From NCBI GenBank assembly GCA_910587925.1, contig CAJUOC010000001.1, forward strand, positions 1 to 64,000: 64,000 nt of DNA. The letters run 5' to 3'. The DNA is from an uncultured Muribaculaceae bacterium (lineage in GTDB: Bacteria; Bacteroidota; Bacteroidia; Bacteroidales; Muribaculaceae). Positions 25,364 to 35,909 of the stretch are shown here, piece by piece (the stretch's first letter is position 1; each line of letters begins with the position of its first letter). The notes below the pieces were generated by a model, which saw nothing but the letters and a program-made list of their open reading frames with translations, was not told the origin of the DNA and ran no database searches. Position numbers and translations under genes: made by a program.

Positions 25364-25612
25364 ATGTCAAACGTTGATTTCCGCCAATTCGGCAAAGGTT
25401 ACAAGAAAGGTGGCGGCTTTGATATGCGTACTAAGCAAGGCCGCGAGATGCAGGCTAATTATGATGGCTGTGTTTCAGCAATTTTTTCTTTGCCATTCAG
25501 ACTTCTCGGAGGGATTATATCATTAGCATTCAATCTTTTCAAATGGATTATGCTGATAGTTTTGTGGCCCATCACCTTACCTGTCTGGCTTATCCGTCGC
25601 AACCGCAAGTAA
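25364..25612 (+). CDS. Small hydrophobic-tailed hypothetical protein
   Basis: An 82-residue protein from ATG 25364. The N-terminal 35 residues are polar and Gly/Lys-rich (FGKGYKKGGGFDMRTKQGRE). Residues about 38-76 are hydrophobic, probably two short membrane segments (FSLPFRLLGGIISLAFNLF and WIMLIVLWPITLPVWLI), ending RRNRK. It has a full consensus promoter, which supports a real gene. Function unknown. Confidence 0.6.
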   Translation: MSNVDFRQFGKGYKKGGGFDMRTKQGREMQANYDGCVSAIFSLPFRLLGGIISLAFNLFKWIMLIVLWPITLPVWLIRRNRK

Positions 25613-25740
25613 CTTATTTCAGCGCGCCGGGAGATATGCCGGCCCGGCTGCCTCTGCTGCATTAAGCGTCACGGTCGTATGAAATAGCAATGCACGCGCA
25701 TCGCTCACTTTGTTGCAACCTCACCAAGCGTTCCGGATTA

Positions 25741-26106
25741 TCATTCGCCGGAAGTTATCTCATCAAAATGTTCGAGCGACCATGATATGAGTCCGCCAAG
25801 TACCGGCAACAGACTCCTGCCCAGTCGGGTGAGCGAGTATTCCACCCGGGGAGGAATTTCAGCATAAAGTTTCCGCACCACAAGTTTGTCCCTTTCAAGA
25901 TTCTTCAATGTGTCGGTAAGCACCTTTGGCGATATATCGGGAATAGCCTTGCCTATGGCATTGAAACGCGTGGCCTCATTCTCTGCAAGCACACACAAGA
26001 CGAGCATCTGCCATTTGCCGGAGAATCGTGACACCACATTGCGTATGGGACACTCACTGACGTGAGTGAATTTTTCTAAATTTTCTTGTAGCAGTAACGG
26101 CTTCAT
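25741..26106 (-). CDS. HxlR-family winged-helix transcriptional regulator
   Basis: About 121 residues from ATG 26106; two more codons are possible with a TTG at 26112. The HxlR signature is present: CPIRNVVSRFSGKWQMLVLC, RFNAIGKAIPDISPKVLTDTL (recognition helix) and DKLVVRKLYAEIPPRVEYSLT (wing). These dimeric regulators often respond to reactive electrophiles, oxidants or ligands and control a divergent gene. Here the divergent gene is the cupin at 26258, with palindromes between them at 26119-26141. Confidence 0.92.
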   Translation of the reverse strand: MKPLLLQENLEKFTHVSECPIRNVVSRFSGKWQMLVLCVLAENEATRFNAIGKAIPDISPKVLTDTLKNLERDKLVVRKLYAEIPPRVEYSLTRLGRSLLPVLGGLISWSLEHFDEITSGE

Positions 26107-26109
26107 AAT

Positions 26110-26117
26110 CAAAAATA
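26110..26117 (-). promoter_or_regulatory. -7 box (TATTTTTG) overlapping the HxlR start region
   Basis: The minus strand reads TATTTTTG ending only 3 nt before ATG 26106. If used, transcription would start at or inside the start codon, so either the mRNA is leaderless or the true promoter is further upstream. Confidence 0.3.
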
Positions 26118-26118
26118 G

Positions 26119-26141
26119 TTACCTGGGGGTAAGTACCTTAC
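26119..26141. promoter_or_regulatory. Two overlapping palindromes, probable HxlR operator
   Basis: TTACC (26119-26123) with GGTAA (26128-26132), 4 nt centre, overlaps GTAAG (26129-26133) with CTTAC (26137-26141), 3 nt centre. Placement just upstream of the regulator and between divergent genes fits autoregulation and control of the cupin gene. Confidence 0.5.
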
Positions 26142-26178
26142 TTTTGCGTAACGTCTTGTTTTGAAAGATTGTTCGCAG

Positions 26179-26186
26179 TATATTTG
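26179..26186 (+). promoter_or_regulatory. -7 box (TATATTTG) for the cupin gene
   Basis: TATATTTG, 71 nt before the cupin ATG. A second possible box, TACTTTTG, lies at 26139-26146 next to the palindromes. Confidence 0.5.
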
Positions 26187-26257
26187 CACTATCAAAACGA
26201 AAGCGGCTTACGGCTGCAAAGTTAATATTAAATCAAAAAACAAACAAATACACCGAC

Positions 26258-26668
26258 ATGAACGAAGTGAAAGTATTGAACAAAGACGCGAAGTTTGTCC
26301 ACGCCACAGTTGGCTCTCTCCACGCATTCGAGGGCAAGCAATTCGTAAAGGACGCTACCGGCTCCACATCATGCGAAATCTCTTTCGGGTCTCTCCCCAC
26401 CGGGGCATCAGTGCCTTTCTTCCACAGCCACAAAGCCAACGAGGAAAACTATATTATCCTCAGTGGCGAGGGCAAATTCCAAGTCAACGACGAAGTCTTC
26501 GACATTGCCGAAGGCTCTGTAATACGCGTGGCAACCAACTGCGACCGCAATCTCAAATGCACCTCTGCCCGACCGATGACCTACATCTGCATTCAGGCAA
26601 AAGAGGATTCCCTTGGCGGATACACCATGACCGACGCAGAAATCACTGAACGCGAAAACCGTCTCTGA
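26258..26668 (+). CDS. Cupin-domain protein
   Basis: A 136-residue single cupin. Motif 1 is seen in PFFHSHKANEENYIILSGEGKF (read in parts, about residues 51-72) with His, His and Glu metal ligands, and motif 2 in AEGSVIRVATNCDRNLKC. The usual last His of motif 2 appears as Asn/Cys here, so metal binding may be altered. Divergent from the HxlR gene with shared operator-like palindromes, so it is probably its target. Function may be detoxification or small-molecule binding; the substrate is not readable. Confidence 0.85.
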   Translation: MNEVKVLNKDAKFVHATVGSLHAFEGKQFVKDATGSTSCEISFGSLPTGASVPFFHSHKANEENYIILSGEGKFQVNDEVFDIAEGSVIRVATNCDRNLKCTSARPMTYICIQAKEDSLGGYTMTDAEITERENRL

Positions 26669-26780
26669 CCCTCACGACGCCCGGCAGGCGACGGATGGAG
26701 CAATCCGTACGCCTCATTCGCACCAACGACTGATTCGCCGGACAAAACAATCATACCTGCACATACAGTCTAAAAACACC

Positions 26781-26820
26781 TTAGGCGATAAGCCTCTGTA
26801 GCAGAGGGCTTATCGCCTAA
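26781..26820. terminator. Bidirectional terminator between the cupin gene and ppdK
   Basis: A 14 bp perfect outer stem (26781-26794 with 26807-26820), extended by a 4 bp inner stem, separates two convergent genes. T-rich tracts follow on both sides. Confidence 0.85.
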
Positions 26821-26845
26821 GTGACTTATTTTAAGAGGGGATTGC

Positions 26846-29560
<2,715 letters not shown>

Positions 29561-29936
29561 ATGTCAGGTGGTATTGGGGTTATATAATATGTCGTTATTC
29601 TCTCAATGGAGTGCGAGTGCAAATTTAATAAATATGAGCGTAAAATGTGCATTTTCGGCCAATTTTTTATTGGCCCGGCTTGCCCGGCATATACAGCGCG
29701 GGCCGCCCGACGGTATGTCGGGCGGCCCGTGCCTGTGTCCGATGGCATATCACGGCCTGGGGCCGTCGGTATTGCGGGGTTGTTGTTGAGGCTGCACACG
29801 TCTTGCTCGACTTGCTTTTTTGATACTTCGTCGTGATCGGCGCGGTCTGTTGCGGCGCCGGGCAGTGTCTGCTCGGCCTCGCGGGTGGTGATGTCTTCTT
29901 TGTCCATGATGAGTGTACTTTTTGAGGTACAACGCA
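29561..29936. other. 376 bp gap between ppdK and engB with two hairpins
   Basis: Two inverted repeats are seen: GGCCAA/TTGGCC around a T-rich loop near 29658-29677, and a 12 bp GC stem (GGGCCGCCCGAC with GTCGGGCGGCCC) at about 29700-29728. The latter probably ends engB transcription although no T-run follows. A minus-strand frame from ATG 29908 is open for over 100 codons but passes through both hairpins and the ppdK promoter, so I do not call it a gene. Confidence 0.5.
29620..29627 (-). promoter_or_regulatory. -7 box (TAAATTTG) for ppdK
   Basis: The minus strand reads TAAATTTG, 59 nt before the ppdK ATG. Confidence 0.5.
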
Positions 29937-30536
29937 TCACAGGGGCAAATGGTTCAGCTCGTCGATATAGGTGAGCAGAGCGTCGCGGCCGCGACGATCC
30001 TGGGCCGAGGTGGCAAATACGGGCGGCAGCTCCTCCCACTGCTCGAGCAGAGCATCGCAGTAGGCGGCCACGGCTTTCTTGCCCGCGAGAGGAGTGAGCT
30101 TGTCGAGCTTGGTAAAGACTATTGCAAAGGGCACCTCGTGCTCGCCCAGCCACTGCATGAACTCCATGTCGATGCGCTGGGGCTTGTGGCGTGAATCGAT
30201 GAGCAGGAAGAGGCAGGTCATCTGCCGGCGGTCGAGTATGTAGCCCTTTATCATCTTCTCCAGACGCTCGCGGTCGGCCTTGCTGCGCCTTGCGTAGCCA
30301 TAGCCGGGGAGATCGACCAGATACCAGTCGTCGTTGATGAGAAAGTAGTTGATGAGCATGGTCTTGCCCGGCGTCGACGAGGTCATGGCCAGGCCCTTGT
30401 GGGCCGTGAGCATGTTGATGAGCGACGACTTGCCCACATTGGAGCGGCCGATAAAAGCATACTCATGGCGACTCTCGTCCGGGGCCTTGGCCACCGACGG
30501 GCAACTGGTATTGAAGCGTGCGGTATTGATAATCAT
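29937..30536 (-). CDS. engB: Ribosome biogenesis GTPase EngB (YihA/YsxC)
   Basis: A 199-residue TRAFAC GTPase needed for large-subunit assembly. G1 GRSNVGKSS (about residues 30-38), G2 STPGKT, G3 DLPGYG, G4 TKLDKL and G5 TSA are all intact. The length is normal for the family. Its ATG overlaps the stop of the HD-domain gene by 4 nt, placing it last in the ilvE-HD-engB operon. Confidence 0.97.
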   Translation of the reverse strand: MIINTARFNTSCPSVAKAPDESRHEYAFIGRSNVGKSSLINMLTAHKGLAMTSSTPGKTMLINYFLINDDWYLVDLPGYGYARRSKADRERLEKMIKGYILDRRQMTCLFLLIDSRHKPQRIDMEFMQWLGEHEVPFAIVFTKLDKLTPLAGKKAVAAYCDALLEQWEELPPVFATSAQDRRGRDALLTYIDELNHLPL

Positions 30537-31102
30537 CGTTGGGTCAGATATTTGCCATAGCAGGCGTGGAGAGCCTCAAAGCGCTCGAGTGTGGCAGCGG
30601 AGTGGCGTGCCATCGAGGCGCGCACGCGCTCGATACTCTTGCGGCTCATATCGGCGCTCTTGCTGTAAAACTTATCGGCGTAGCACACCAGCCGCTCGAG
30701 TGGCGTCACGGGGTACAATATGCGGTCGGCCGGCAGAGGCAGACCGAGCGAGATGATATCCGCAGGATATATCCCTGCGCCCGTGTGCCGCTCGGCTACC
30801 CGCGCGGCCCACTCGGGCGCGCCGGCCTCGCGGAGCATGTCGGCGCCGAGCACACCGTGGAGCAGATATGGCTCGCTGCCCCGGCATCCGATGCCGGGGG
30901 CATCGGTGCGGCATATGCCTATGTCGTGCAGAGCCGCGGCATAATCCACCTCGACAGGGTCAAGCGGCAGCCCCATGGCCTCGTTGATGTCGAGAGCGAG
31001 GCGAGCCACCTGCCCCGAATGCTTGAGCAATATGGGGCGGGCGGCATCGCCTTCGGGATAGAAGCGGTCGTAGAGCGAGGCTACCGATGGCGCCGGTGTC
31101 AT
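30533..31102 (-). CDS. HD-domain metal-dependent phosphohydrolase
   Basis: A 189-residue single HD domain from the ATG at 31102, which shares one base with the ilvE stop. Metal ligands are seen in LKHSGQVARLA (His), AALHDIGICRT (His-Asp) and AERHTGAGI (His); the C-terminal Asp is in LVCYADKFYSKS. Members hydrolyse phosphate esters of nucleotides or similar metabolites. The sequence is close to the small YqeK/YfbR-like group in length, without proof of substrate. Lies between ilvE and engB with overlapping ends. Confidence 0.88.
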   Translation of the reverse strand: MTPAPSVASLYDRFYPEGDAARPILLKHSGQVARLALDINEAMGLPLDPVEVDYAAALHDIGICRTDAPGIGCRGSEPYLLHGVLGADMLREAGAPEWAARVAERHTGAGIYPADIISLGLPLPADRILYPVTPLERLVCYADKFYSKSADMSRKSIERVRASMARHSAATLERFEALHACYGKYLTQR

Positions 31103-32133
31103 CACTCGGCCGAGGGGATGATGGTGTTCCAGCCGTGCTCGTCGGGATACTCACCCAGGCGGATTGCCGACAGGCGCTCGTAGAGGGCGGTGGAGATGGG
31201 GCCGGGCTTGCGGTCGGGCGCTATCTCATACTTCACGCCGGTGTCGATGTCGTGGATGGTGCCGACGGGCGATATCACGGCCGCGGTGCCGCAGGCGCCT
31301 GCCTCGGTGGCACTGGCCAGCTCGTCGACAGTCACATGGCGCTCCTCGACCTCGATACCCATGTCGCGGGCGAGCTGCTGCAGGGCACGGTTGGTCACCG
31401 AGGGGAGTATGGAGTCGCTCTTGGGAGTGACATATTTGCCGTCGATGATGGCAAAGAAGTTGGCCGGGCCACACTCGTCGAGATATTTTTTCTCCTTGGG
31501 GTCGAGATAGAGCACGGCCGAGTAGCCCAGGTCGTGGGCATGCTCGCCGGCGGTGAGCGACGCGGCATAGTTGCCGCCGCACTTGTATCGGCCGGTGCCG
31601 CGGGGGGCCACGCGGTCATACTCGCGCATGATGCAGATGTCGGTGCAGCCAAAGCCGGTCTTGAAGTAGGGACCCACGGGAGCCACCATGATTATAAAGA
31701 GGTACTCCGACGATGCCTTCACGCCGATACTGGGAGTAAGGCCGATCTCGAGCGGGCGCAGATAGAGCGAGGCTCCGCTGCCGTAGGGCGGCACAAAACG
31801 CTCGTTGAGCTGCACAGCCTTGATACACATCTCGCAGAACAGCTCCTCGGGGATGGGCGCCATGAGCAGGCCCTCGGCCGACTGGCGCATACGCCGGGCA
31901 TTGTCGCGCATACGGAAGATGCGTATCTTGCCGTCGGCGCCGCGGAAGGCCTTGAGGCCCTCGAATATTTCCTGTCCGTAATGGAGCGAGGTGGCAGCCA
32001 TGTGCATCTCAATCTTGTCGGAGGTCGACACTTCGATTTCGCCCCACTTGCCGTCGCGGTACTCGCAGCGTACATTGTAGTCGGTGGGATAGTACCCGAA
32101 CGGCAGGTGTTTCCAGTCAATATCGGTCGTCAT
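31102..32133 (-). CDS. ilvE: Branched-chain amino acid aminotransferase
   Basis: A 343-residue class IV PLP aminotransferase that makes valine, leucine and isoleucine from their 2-oxo acids with glutamate. Seen: LHYGQEIFEGLKAFRG, RMRQSAEGLLMAP, the PLP-Lys in YKCGGNYAASL (about residue 183), and EAGACGTAAVISPVG binding the cofactor phosphate. The length matches the Bacteroidetes/plant-like BCAT group (about 340), not the 300-residue E. coli IlvE. First gene of the operon. A hairpin occurs near the predicted mRNA 5' end. Confidence 0.95.
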   Translation of the reverse strand: MTTDIDWKHLPFGYYPTDYNVRCEYRDGKWGEIEVSTSDKIEMHMAATSLHYGQEIFEGLKAFRGADGKIRIFRMRDNARRMRQSAEGLLMAPIPEELFCEMCIKAVQLNERFVPPYGSGASLYLRPLEIGLTPSIGVKASSEYLFIIMVAPVGPYFKTGFGCTDICIMREYDRVAPRGTGRYKCGGNYAASLTAGEHAHDLGYSAVLYLDPKEKKYLDECGPANFFAIIDGKYVTPKSDSILPSVTNRALQQLARDMGIEVEERHVTVDELASATEAGACGTAAVISPVGTIHDIDTGVKYEIAPDRKPGPISTALYERLSAIRLGEYPDEHGWNTIIPSAE

Positions 32134-32162
32134 ATCATCTAAGTTTTAGGTAGTCACATAAG

Positions 32163-32203
32163 AGGCAGCGGTACAGAGTGACTGTCCGCTGCCTGCAAAT
32201 ATG
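32163..32203 (-). promoter_or_regulatory. ilvE near-consensus promoter and 5' hairpin
   Basis: The minus strand reads CATATTTG (one mismatch to TAnnTTTG) at 32203-32196, followed at once by an inverted repeat: AGGCAGCGG (32163-32171) pairs with CCGCTGCCT (32186-32194), extended inward by ACAG/CTGT with one bulge. The transcript would begin with a stable 13 bp hairpin. Confidence 0.4.
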
Positions 32204-32277
32204 ACAATTTTATATGATATGGCAAAAATATTGCACAAATAAATCACAATGGTGCCGCATGTGCGTCCCGGGCGGGG

Positions 32278-33570
32278 TCAGCGCGGCATCTCGAGCACGT
32301 ACACGGGCTGGGGCGGGGTGTCGGTGGTGCGCTCGCCGTCGCCCTGCGATGTGTGCTGCACGTATATGTGCAGCGGGCCGCCCGAGCGCCACAGCTCGGT
32401 GTCTATGGTCGGCTCCCAGGCATCGACGCTGAAATCGGTGAGGTCGCTCACCGCCCAGTCGCCGCCTGCGGCATCGCGCACGGCTGCCGACACCCGGCTG
32501 CCGCGCTCGGCGTCGCGGAAGATATATACCACGCGGCGTCCGTCGCTCACCACCCGCGGCCGCGAGATGGGTATCATCTTGGTGCCGCCGCCGCTCAGGC
32601 TGAAGGGTGTGCGGCGCTCGCCCACCTGCTCCATCTGCCAGGAGCGGCCGTCGTGGCGCACGAGGCGGTACTGCGGCACGGTCGAGGTCGAGTCACGCCA
32701 GTATGTGGCGATGAGCGGGCGGCCCCGGTCGTCGGCGGTCATGGAAGTCTGGTTGATAAGCTCCGAGCCCTGGGGTATGTGCCAGGCCACCTCGGCGGTG
32801 GCGGCTGTGACCGGCAGGGCATAGGCGCTGCCGTCGCTGCGCTGCCAGGTGCGGCCGCCGTCGGTCGAGCGGGCGTAGCACAGGTCGTGGTTGGTCTCGA
32901 CCAGCCAGGTCTCACGCCATACCCAAGACAGATGCAGCGTGCCGCGCGGGTCGGCATACAGCTGCCAGTATGCGTTGCGCTCGCCCTCACCGTCGATGAG
33001 CACGTCGTGGACGCGCTCCCAGCGGCCGAGGTCGAGATCGTAGCGGTTCATCACCATATTTCCGCGGCCCGATGCGCCAGAGCGATACACAAATATCAGC
33101 TCGCCCGAGGGCAGCGTATGAAACTCCGGATACGTCACATCCTGCTCGTCGCGGCCCACCATCGGCTCGAGTGGCCCGAGAGTGAGCGCGCCGGGTGCAG
33201 TCCCGCGCGCATAGCGCAGCGGATGGCCGTGGTGGTCAAACGACGCGTGCAACACTCCGCGGCCGTCCACGGCGATGGATATCACATTGTGAGCGTCGGC
33301 CACGTTGCCGCGGTACTGCGTGCGCGCCACAGTCCAGTGGTCGCTGCCGAGGCGGCGCGAGGCCAGGGTGACATATCCCTCGGGGTCGTAATAGGCGGCA
33401 TACTGCACCGAGTCGCGGGTAGCCAGCGGATTGGTGCGGAATACCGCCGTATTTACCGAGGTGGCGCTGTATCCCTCGCCGATGCGCGAGAGATGACAGC
33501 CCTCGCCCCGGCAATCCGGGGCGACGACTGTCGATAAGCACATTAAGACTAAAGCTGTGATGAATTTCAT
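32278..33570 (-). CDS. BNR-repeat (BNR_4-like) secreted propeller protein, possible lyase
   Basis: A 430-residue exported protein (signal peptide FITALVLMCLSTVVAPDCRG) of the BNR_4-like type, with beta-propeller repeats such as ARSTDGGRTWQRS and the His-rich DNAH/SFDHHGHPLRYA stretch. Proteins of this fold include polysaccharide lyases (ulvan lyases and rhamnose-glucuronate lyases of family PL42). A His/Tyr-based lyase role fits the neighbouring GH105, which acts on unsaturated uronates left by lyases. Enzyme family is inferred from fold and context, not proven. Follows the GH105-GH154 gene by 12 nt on the same strand. Confidence 0.65.
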   Translation of the reverse strand: MKFITALVLMCLSTVVAPDCRGEGCHLSRIGEGYSATSVNTAVFRTNPLATRDSVQYAAYYDPEGYVTLASRRLGSDHWTVARTQYRGNVADAHNVISIAVDGRGVLHASFDHHGHPLRYARGTAPGALTLGPLEPMVGRDEQDVTYPEFHTLPSGELIFVYRSGASGRGNMVMNRYDLDLGRWERVHDVLIDGEGERNAYWQLYADPRGTLHLSWVWRETWLVETNHDLCYARSTDGGRTWQRSDGSAYALPVTAATAEVAWHIPQGSELINQTSMTADDRGRPLIATYWRDSTSTVPQYRLVRHDGRSWQMEQVGERRTPFSLSGGGTKMIPISRPRVVSDGRRVVYIFRDAERGSRVSAAVRDAAGGDWAVSDLTDFSVDAWEPTIDTELWRSGGPLHIYVQHTSQGDGERTTDTPPQPVYVLEMPR

Positions 33571-33582
33571 GTGCTTGCTATA

Positions 33583-35886
33583 TCAGAAGAGGTCGGGCAT
33601 GGGAGCGCCGTCGCCCCAGTGATGGTCTTTGGGGAAGGGCTGGCCGCCCCAGGCTTTCTGCGAGGTCCATGCCAGGGGGGCGTCGGTCCAGAAGGGGTGA
33701 GTGGCGGGCAGGCCCAGCGGCAGGAAGGCGAGCGAGGTCATGTACAGCGAGCCATTGTTGGTATACCAGTCGGCCACGTTGGGCTGACGGCCGGCAAAGC
33801 CGATGGTGAGGTATCCGCCCTCGTTGAAATTCTCCTTGCCGTCGTACATATTGTGCATCACGCGTGTGAGCGCCGCGCGCACCTGGCCGCGGGTGAGTCC
33901 TGCGGGCAGCTTCTCCTGCCAGGCCATCATCGCCAGGGGCTGCATGGTGGCCATGCGGTAAGGTATCGAGCGGCCGAATACCGGGAATGTGCCCTCGGGC
34001 GATATGAGGCGCTCGAGCACCACGGCATACTTCTGGGCGCGGCGCAGGGCGCGGTCGTAATACTTGCCGTAGTGGATGCGGGTATAGCGGCCGGTGTCGC
34101 GCATGGTGCTGAGGGTCTCCAGATACATGGGGTGGAAGACATAGCTGCTGTAGTAGTCAAAGGCAAAGGAGGGGCCGTCGGCATACCAGCCGTCGCCGGT
34201 GTACCACTCCTCGACCTTGCGTATGGCCGAGTTGATGCGGTACTCGTCGCAGTTGCCCGATGCCTTGCAGAGCAGGCTCTCGATGGTGGAGGAGAAGAGC
34301 ACCCAGTTGGTGTACGGCGGGTCTACGCGGCGCAGCTGGCTGAACTCGGCGATGTAGCGCTGCTTGGTCACCGAGTCGAGCGGCTCCCAGAGGGCGTCGT
34401 AGGCGCGGATAAACGACTCGGCCACATAGGCGGCGTCGACCAGGGCCTGGCCGTGGCCGCGCCAAGCCAGATAGTCGGGGCTGTCGGGGTCGACGGCGTT
34501 GCGGTAAGCGGCCAGCGCCCACTCGCGCAGCTGACGGCGCTTGGCGCCCTCGGCGGTATCATCGTCGGGCAGGGCGAGCCAGGGGGCAATGCCGGCCATG
34601 AGGCGGCCAAATGTCTCCATGTAGGTGACGCGCTTGTCGCGGCCGTCCCAGTTGGGGCTCACCTCGACCTGCATGTTCTGCTGCAAAGTACCCTCGGCCA
34701 TATTGCGGAGCACGGGAGCGGCCATGTTGTATGCCAGGTCGGTCCAGTATGCGCGGTCGTCGCCGGCCTCGCGCTCCAGATAGCGCACATACTCGCAGGC
34801 GGCGAGCAGAAATGCGCCGGTGCCGAAGTTGGATGTCGAGCGGGCATCGACGGTCTGCCCGGGGATGGCCTTCTCGCCGATGGGCTGCACGTAGCCCACC
34901 GTGCCGTCTTTCTGCAGGGCCTTCTTGGAGAGGTATTTCCAGGCGCGGTCTACGGCGTCGGTGTATTTGGCACCCTTGAGATAGCCGTGGTTGATGCCCC
35001 AGAGCAGGCCGTAGGTAAAGAATGCGGTGCCGCTGGTCTCGTAGCCGGGGGCGTGCTCCTCATCCATCATCGAGCGCGACCAGTAGCCGTCGGGGCGCTG
35101 GAGTGCCACCACAGCGTCGGCCATGCGCACGTATTTATCCTCAAAAAACTTGCGGTGTTTCCAATTGGCGGGCACATCGGCCAGCACCTTGGCCAGGCCG
35201 GCGAGCACCCATCCGTCGCCGCGGGCCCAGAAGTCCTTATGGCCGCCGTTGCTCTTGTGCTTGGGGTAGACATACTTGGCATCGCGGTAGTACAGACCTT
35301 CGTCGGCGTCGTACATGATGCTGTCGCTCACGAGCATATAGTCGTAGAGGCGGTCGAGATACTTGGTATTGCCGGTGATATTGTGGAGCTTGGTCATGAC
35401 GGGCATCACCATATAGAGGCCGTCGGCCCACCACCAGTAGTCGCGCTGCGGGGTATCCATCTGATACTCCATCACCTGACGGGCGCGGCGTATGCGCTTG
35501 TCGTCGGGGAGTATGCGGTAGAGGTCGGCATAAGTCTGGAAGCAGATCTGCCAGTCTCCGAAGAGCACATGCTCGTCGGTCTCGCCGTAATTGTACTTCC
35601 AGGCAGAGCGGTCGTCGCTGCGGGCGCCCTTCCACTGGTTGTGCTCGGCCCATTGCTCGGAGTAGCGGCGCCAGTCGTCGCGGCCGGTGAGGAAGTAAGC
35701 CTCCATATTTCCGGTATGGTAGGCGGCGTTGTCCCAGAATGGGGAGGCCTCGGCCGGGTGGGTCGACTGCCAGCGGTCATTGACCTTGGCGATCATGTCG
35801 CGCACGGCCTGCGACTCCCGGGTGGGACCTGCTGTAAGAGACAGTACCGATGCTGCGGTCACTATCAGAGTCAGGATTCTTTTCAT
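33583..35886 (-). CDS. GH105-GH154 (DUF2264) fusion glycoside hydrolase
   Basis: A 767-residue exported enzyme with two domains. Residues about 25-385 are GH105 (unsaturated uronyl hydrolase, alpha/alpha barrel): YWWWADGLYMVMPVMTKL holds the expected catalytic Asp near residue 154, with FWARGDGWVLAGLAKVL and GYETSGTAFFTYGLLWGI. Residues about 395-760 are DUF2264, now GH154, some of whose members are exo-beta-glucuronidases: YLAWRGHGQALVDAAYVAESF, NWVLFSSTIESLL, DGPSFAFDYYSSYVFHP. It would remove both unsaturated and intact glucuronic acid from side chains. It precedes the BNR gene and follows the HTCS gene, all on the minus strand. Confidence 0.85.
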   Translation of the reverse strand: MKRILTLIVTAASVLSLTAGPTRESQAVRDMIAKVNDRWQSTHPAEASPFWDNAAYHTGNMEAYFLTGRDDWRRYSEQWAEHNQWKGARSDDRSAWKYNYGETDEHVLFGDWQICFQTYADLYRILPDDKRIRRARQVMEYQMDTPQRDYWWWADGLYMVMPVMTKLHNITGNTKYLDRLYDYMLVSDSIMYDADEGLYYRDAKYVYPKHKSNGGHKDFWARGDGWVLAGLAKVLADVPANWKHRKFFEDKYVRMADAVVALQRPDGYWSRSMMDEEHAPGYETSGTAFFTYGLLWGINHGYLKGAKYTDAVDRAWKYLSKKALQKDGTVGYVQPIGEKAIPGQTVDARSTSNFGTGAFLLAACEYVRYLEREAGDDRAYWTDLAYNMAAPVLRNMAEGTLQQNMQVEVSPNWDGRDKRVTYMETFGRLMAGIAPWLALPDDDTAEGAKRRQLREWALAAYRNAVDPDSPDYLAWRGHGQALVDAAYVAESFIRAYDALWEPLDSVTKQRYIAEFSQLRRVDPPYTNWVLFSSTIESLLCKASGNCDEYRINSAIRKVEEWYTGDGWYADGPSFAFDYYSSYVFHPMYLETLSTMRDTGRYTRIHYGKYYDRALRRAQKYAVVLERLISPEGTFPVFGRSIPYRMATMQPLAMMAWQEKLPAGLTRGQVRAALTRVMHNMYDGKENFNEGGYLTIGFAGRQPNVADWYTNNGSLYMTSLAFLPLGLPATHPFWTDAPLAWTSQKAWGGQPFPKDHHWGDGAPMPDLF

Positions 35887-35909
35887 GTCGGTTGTTATAG
35901 ACTGTTCGG

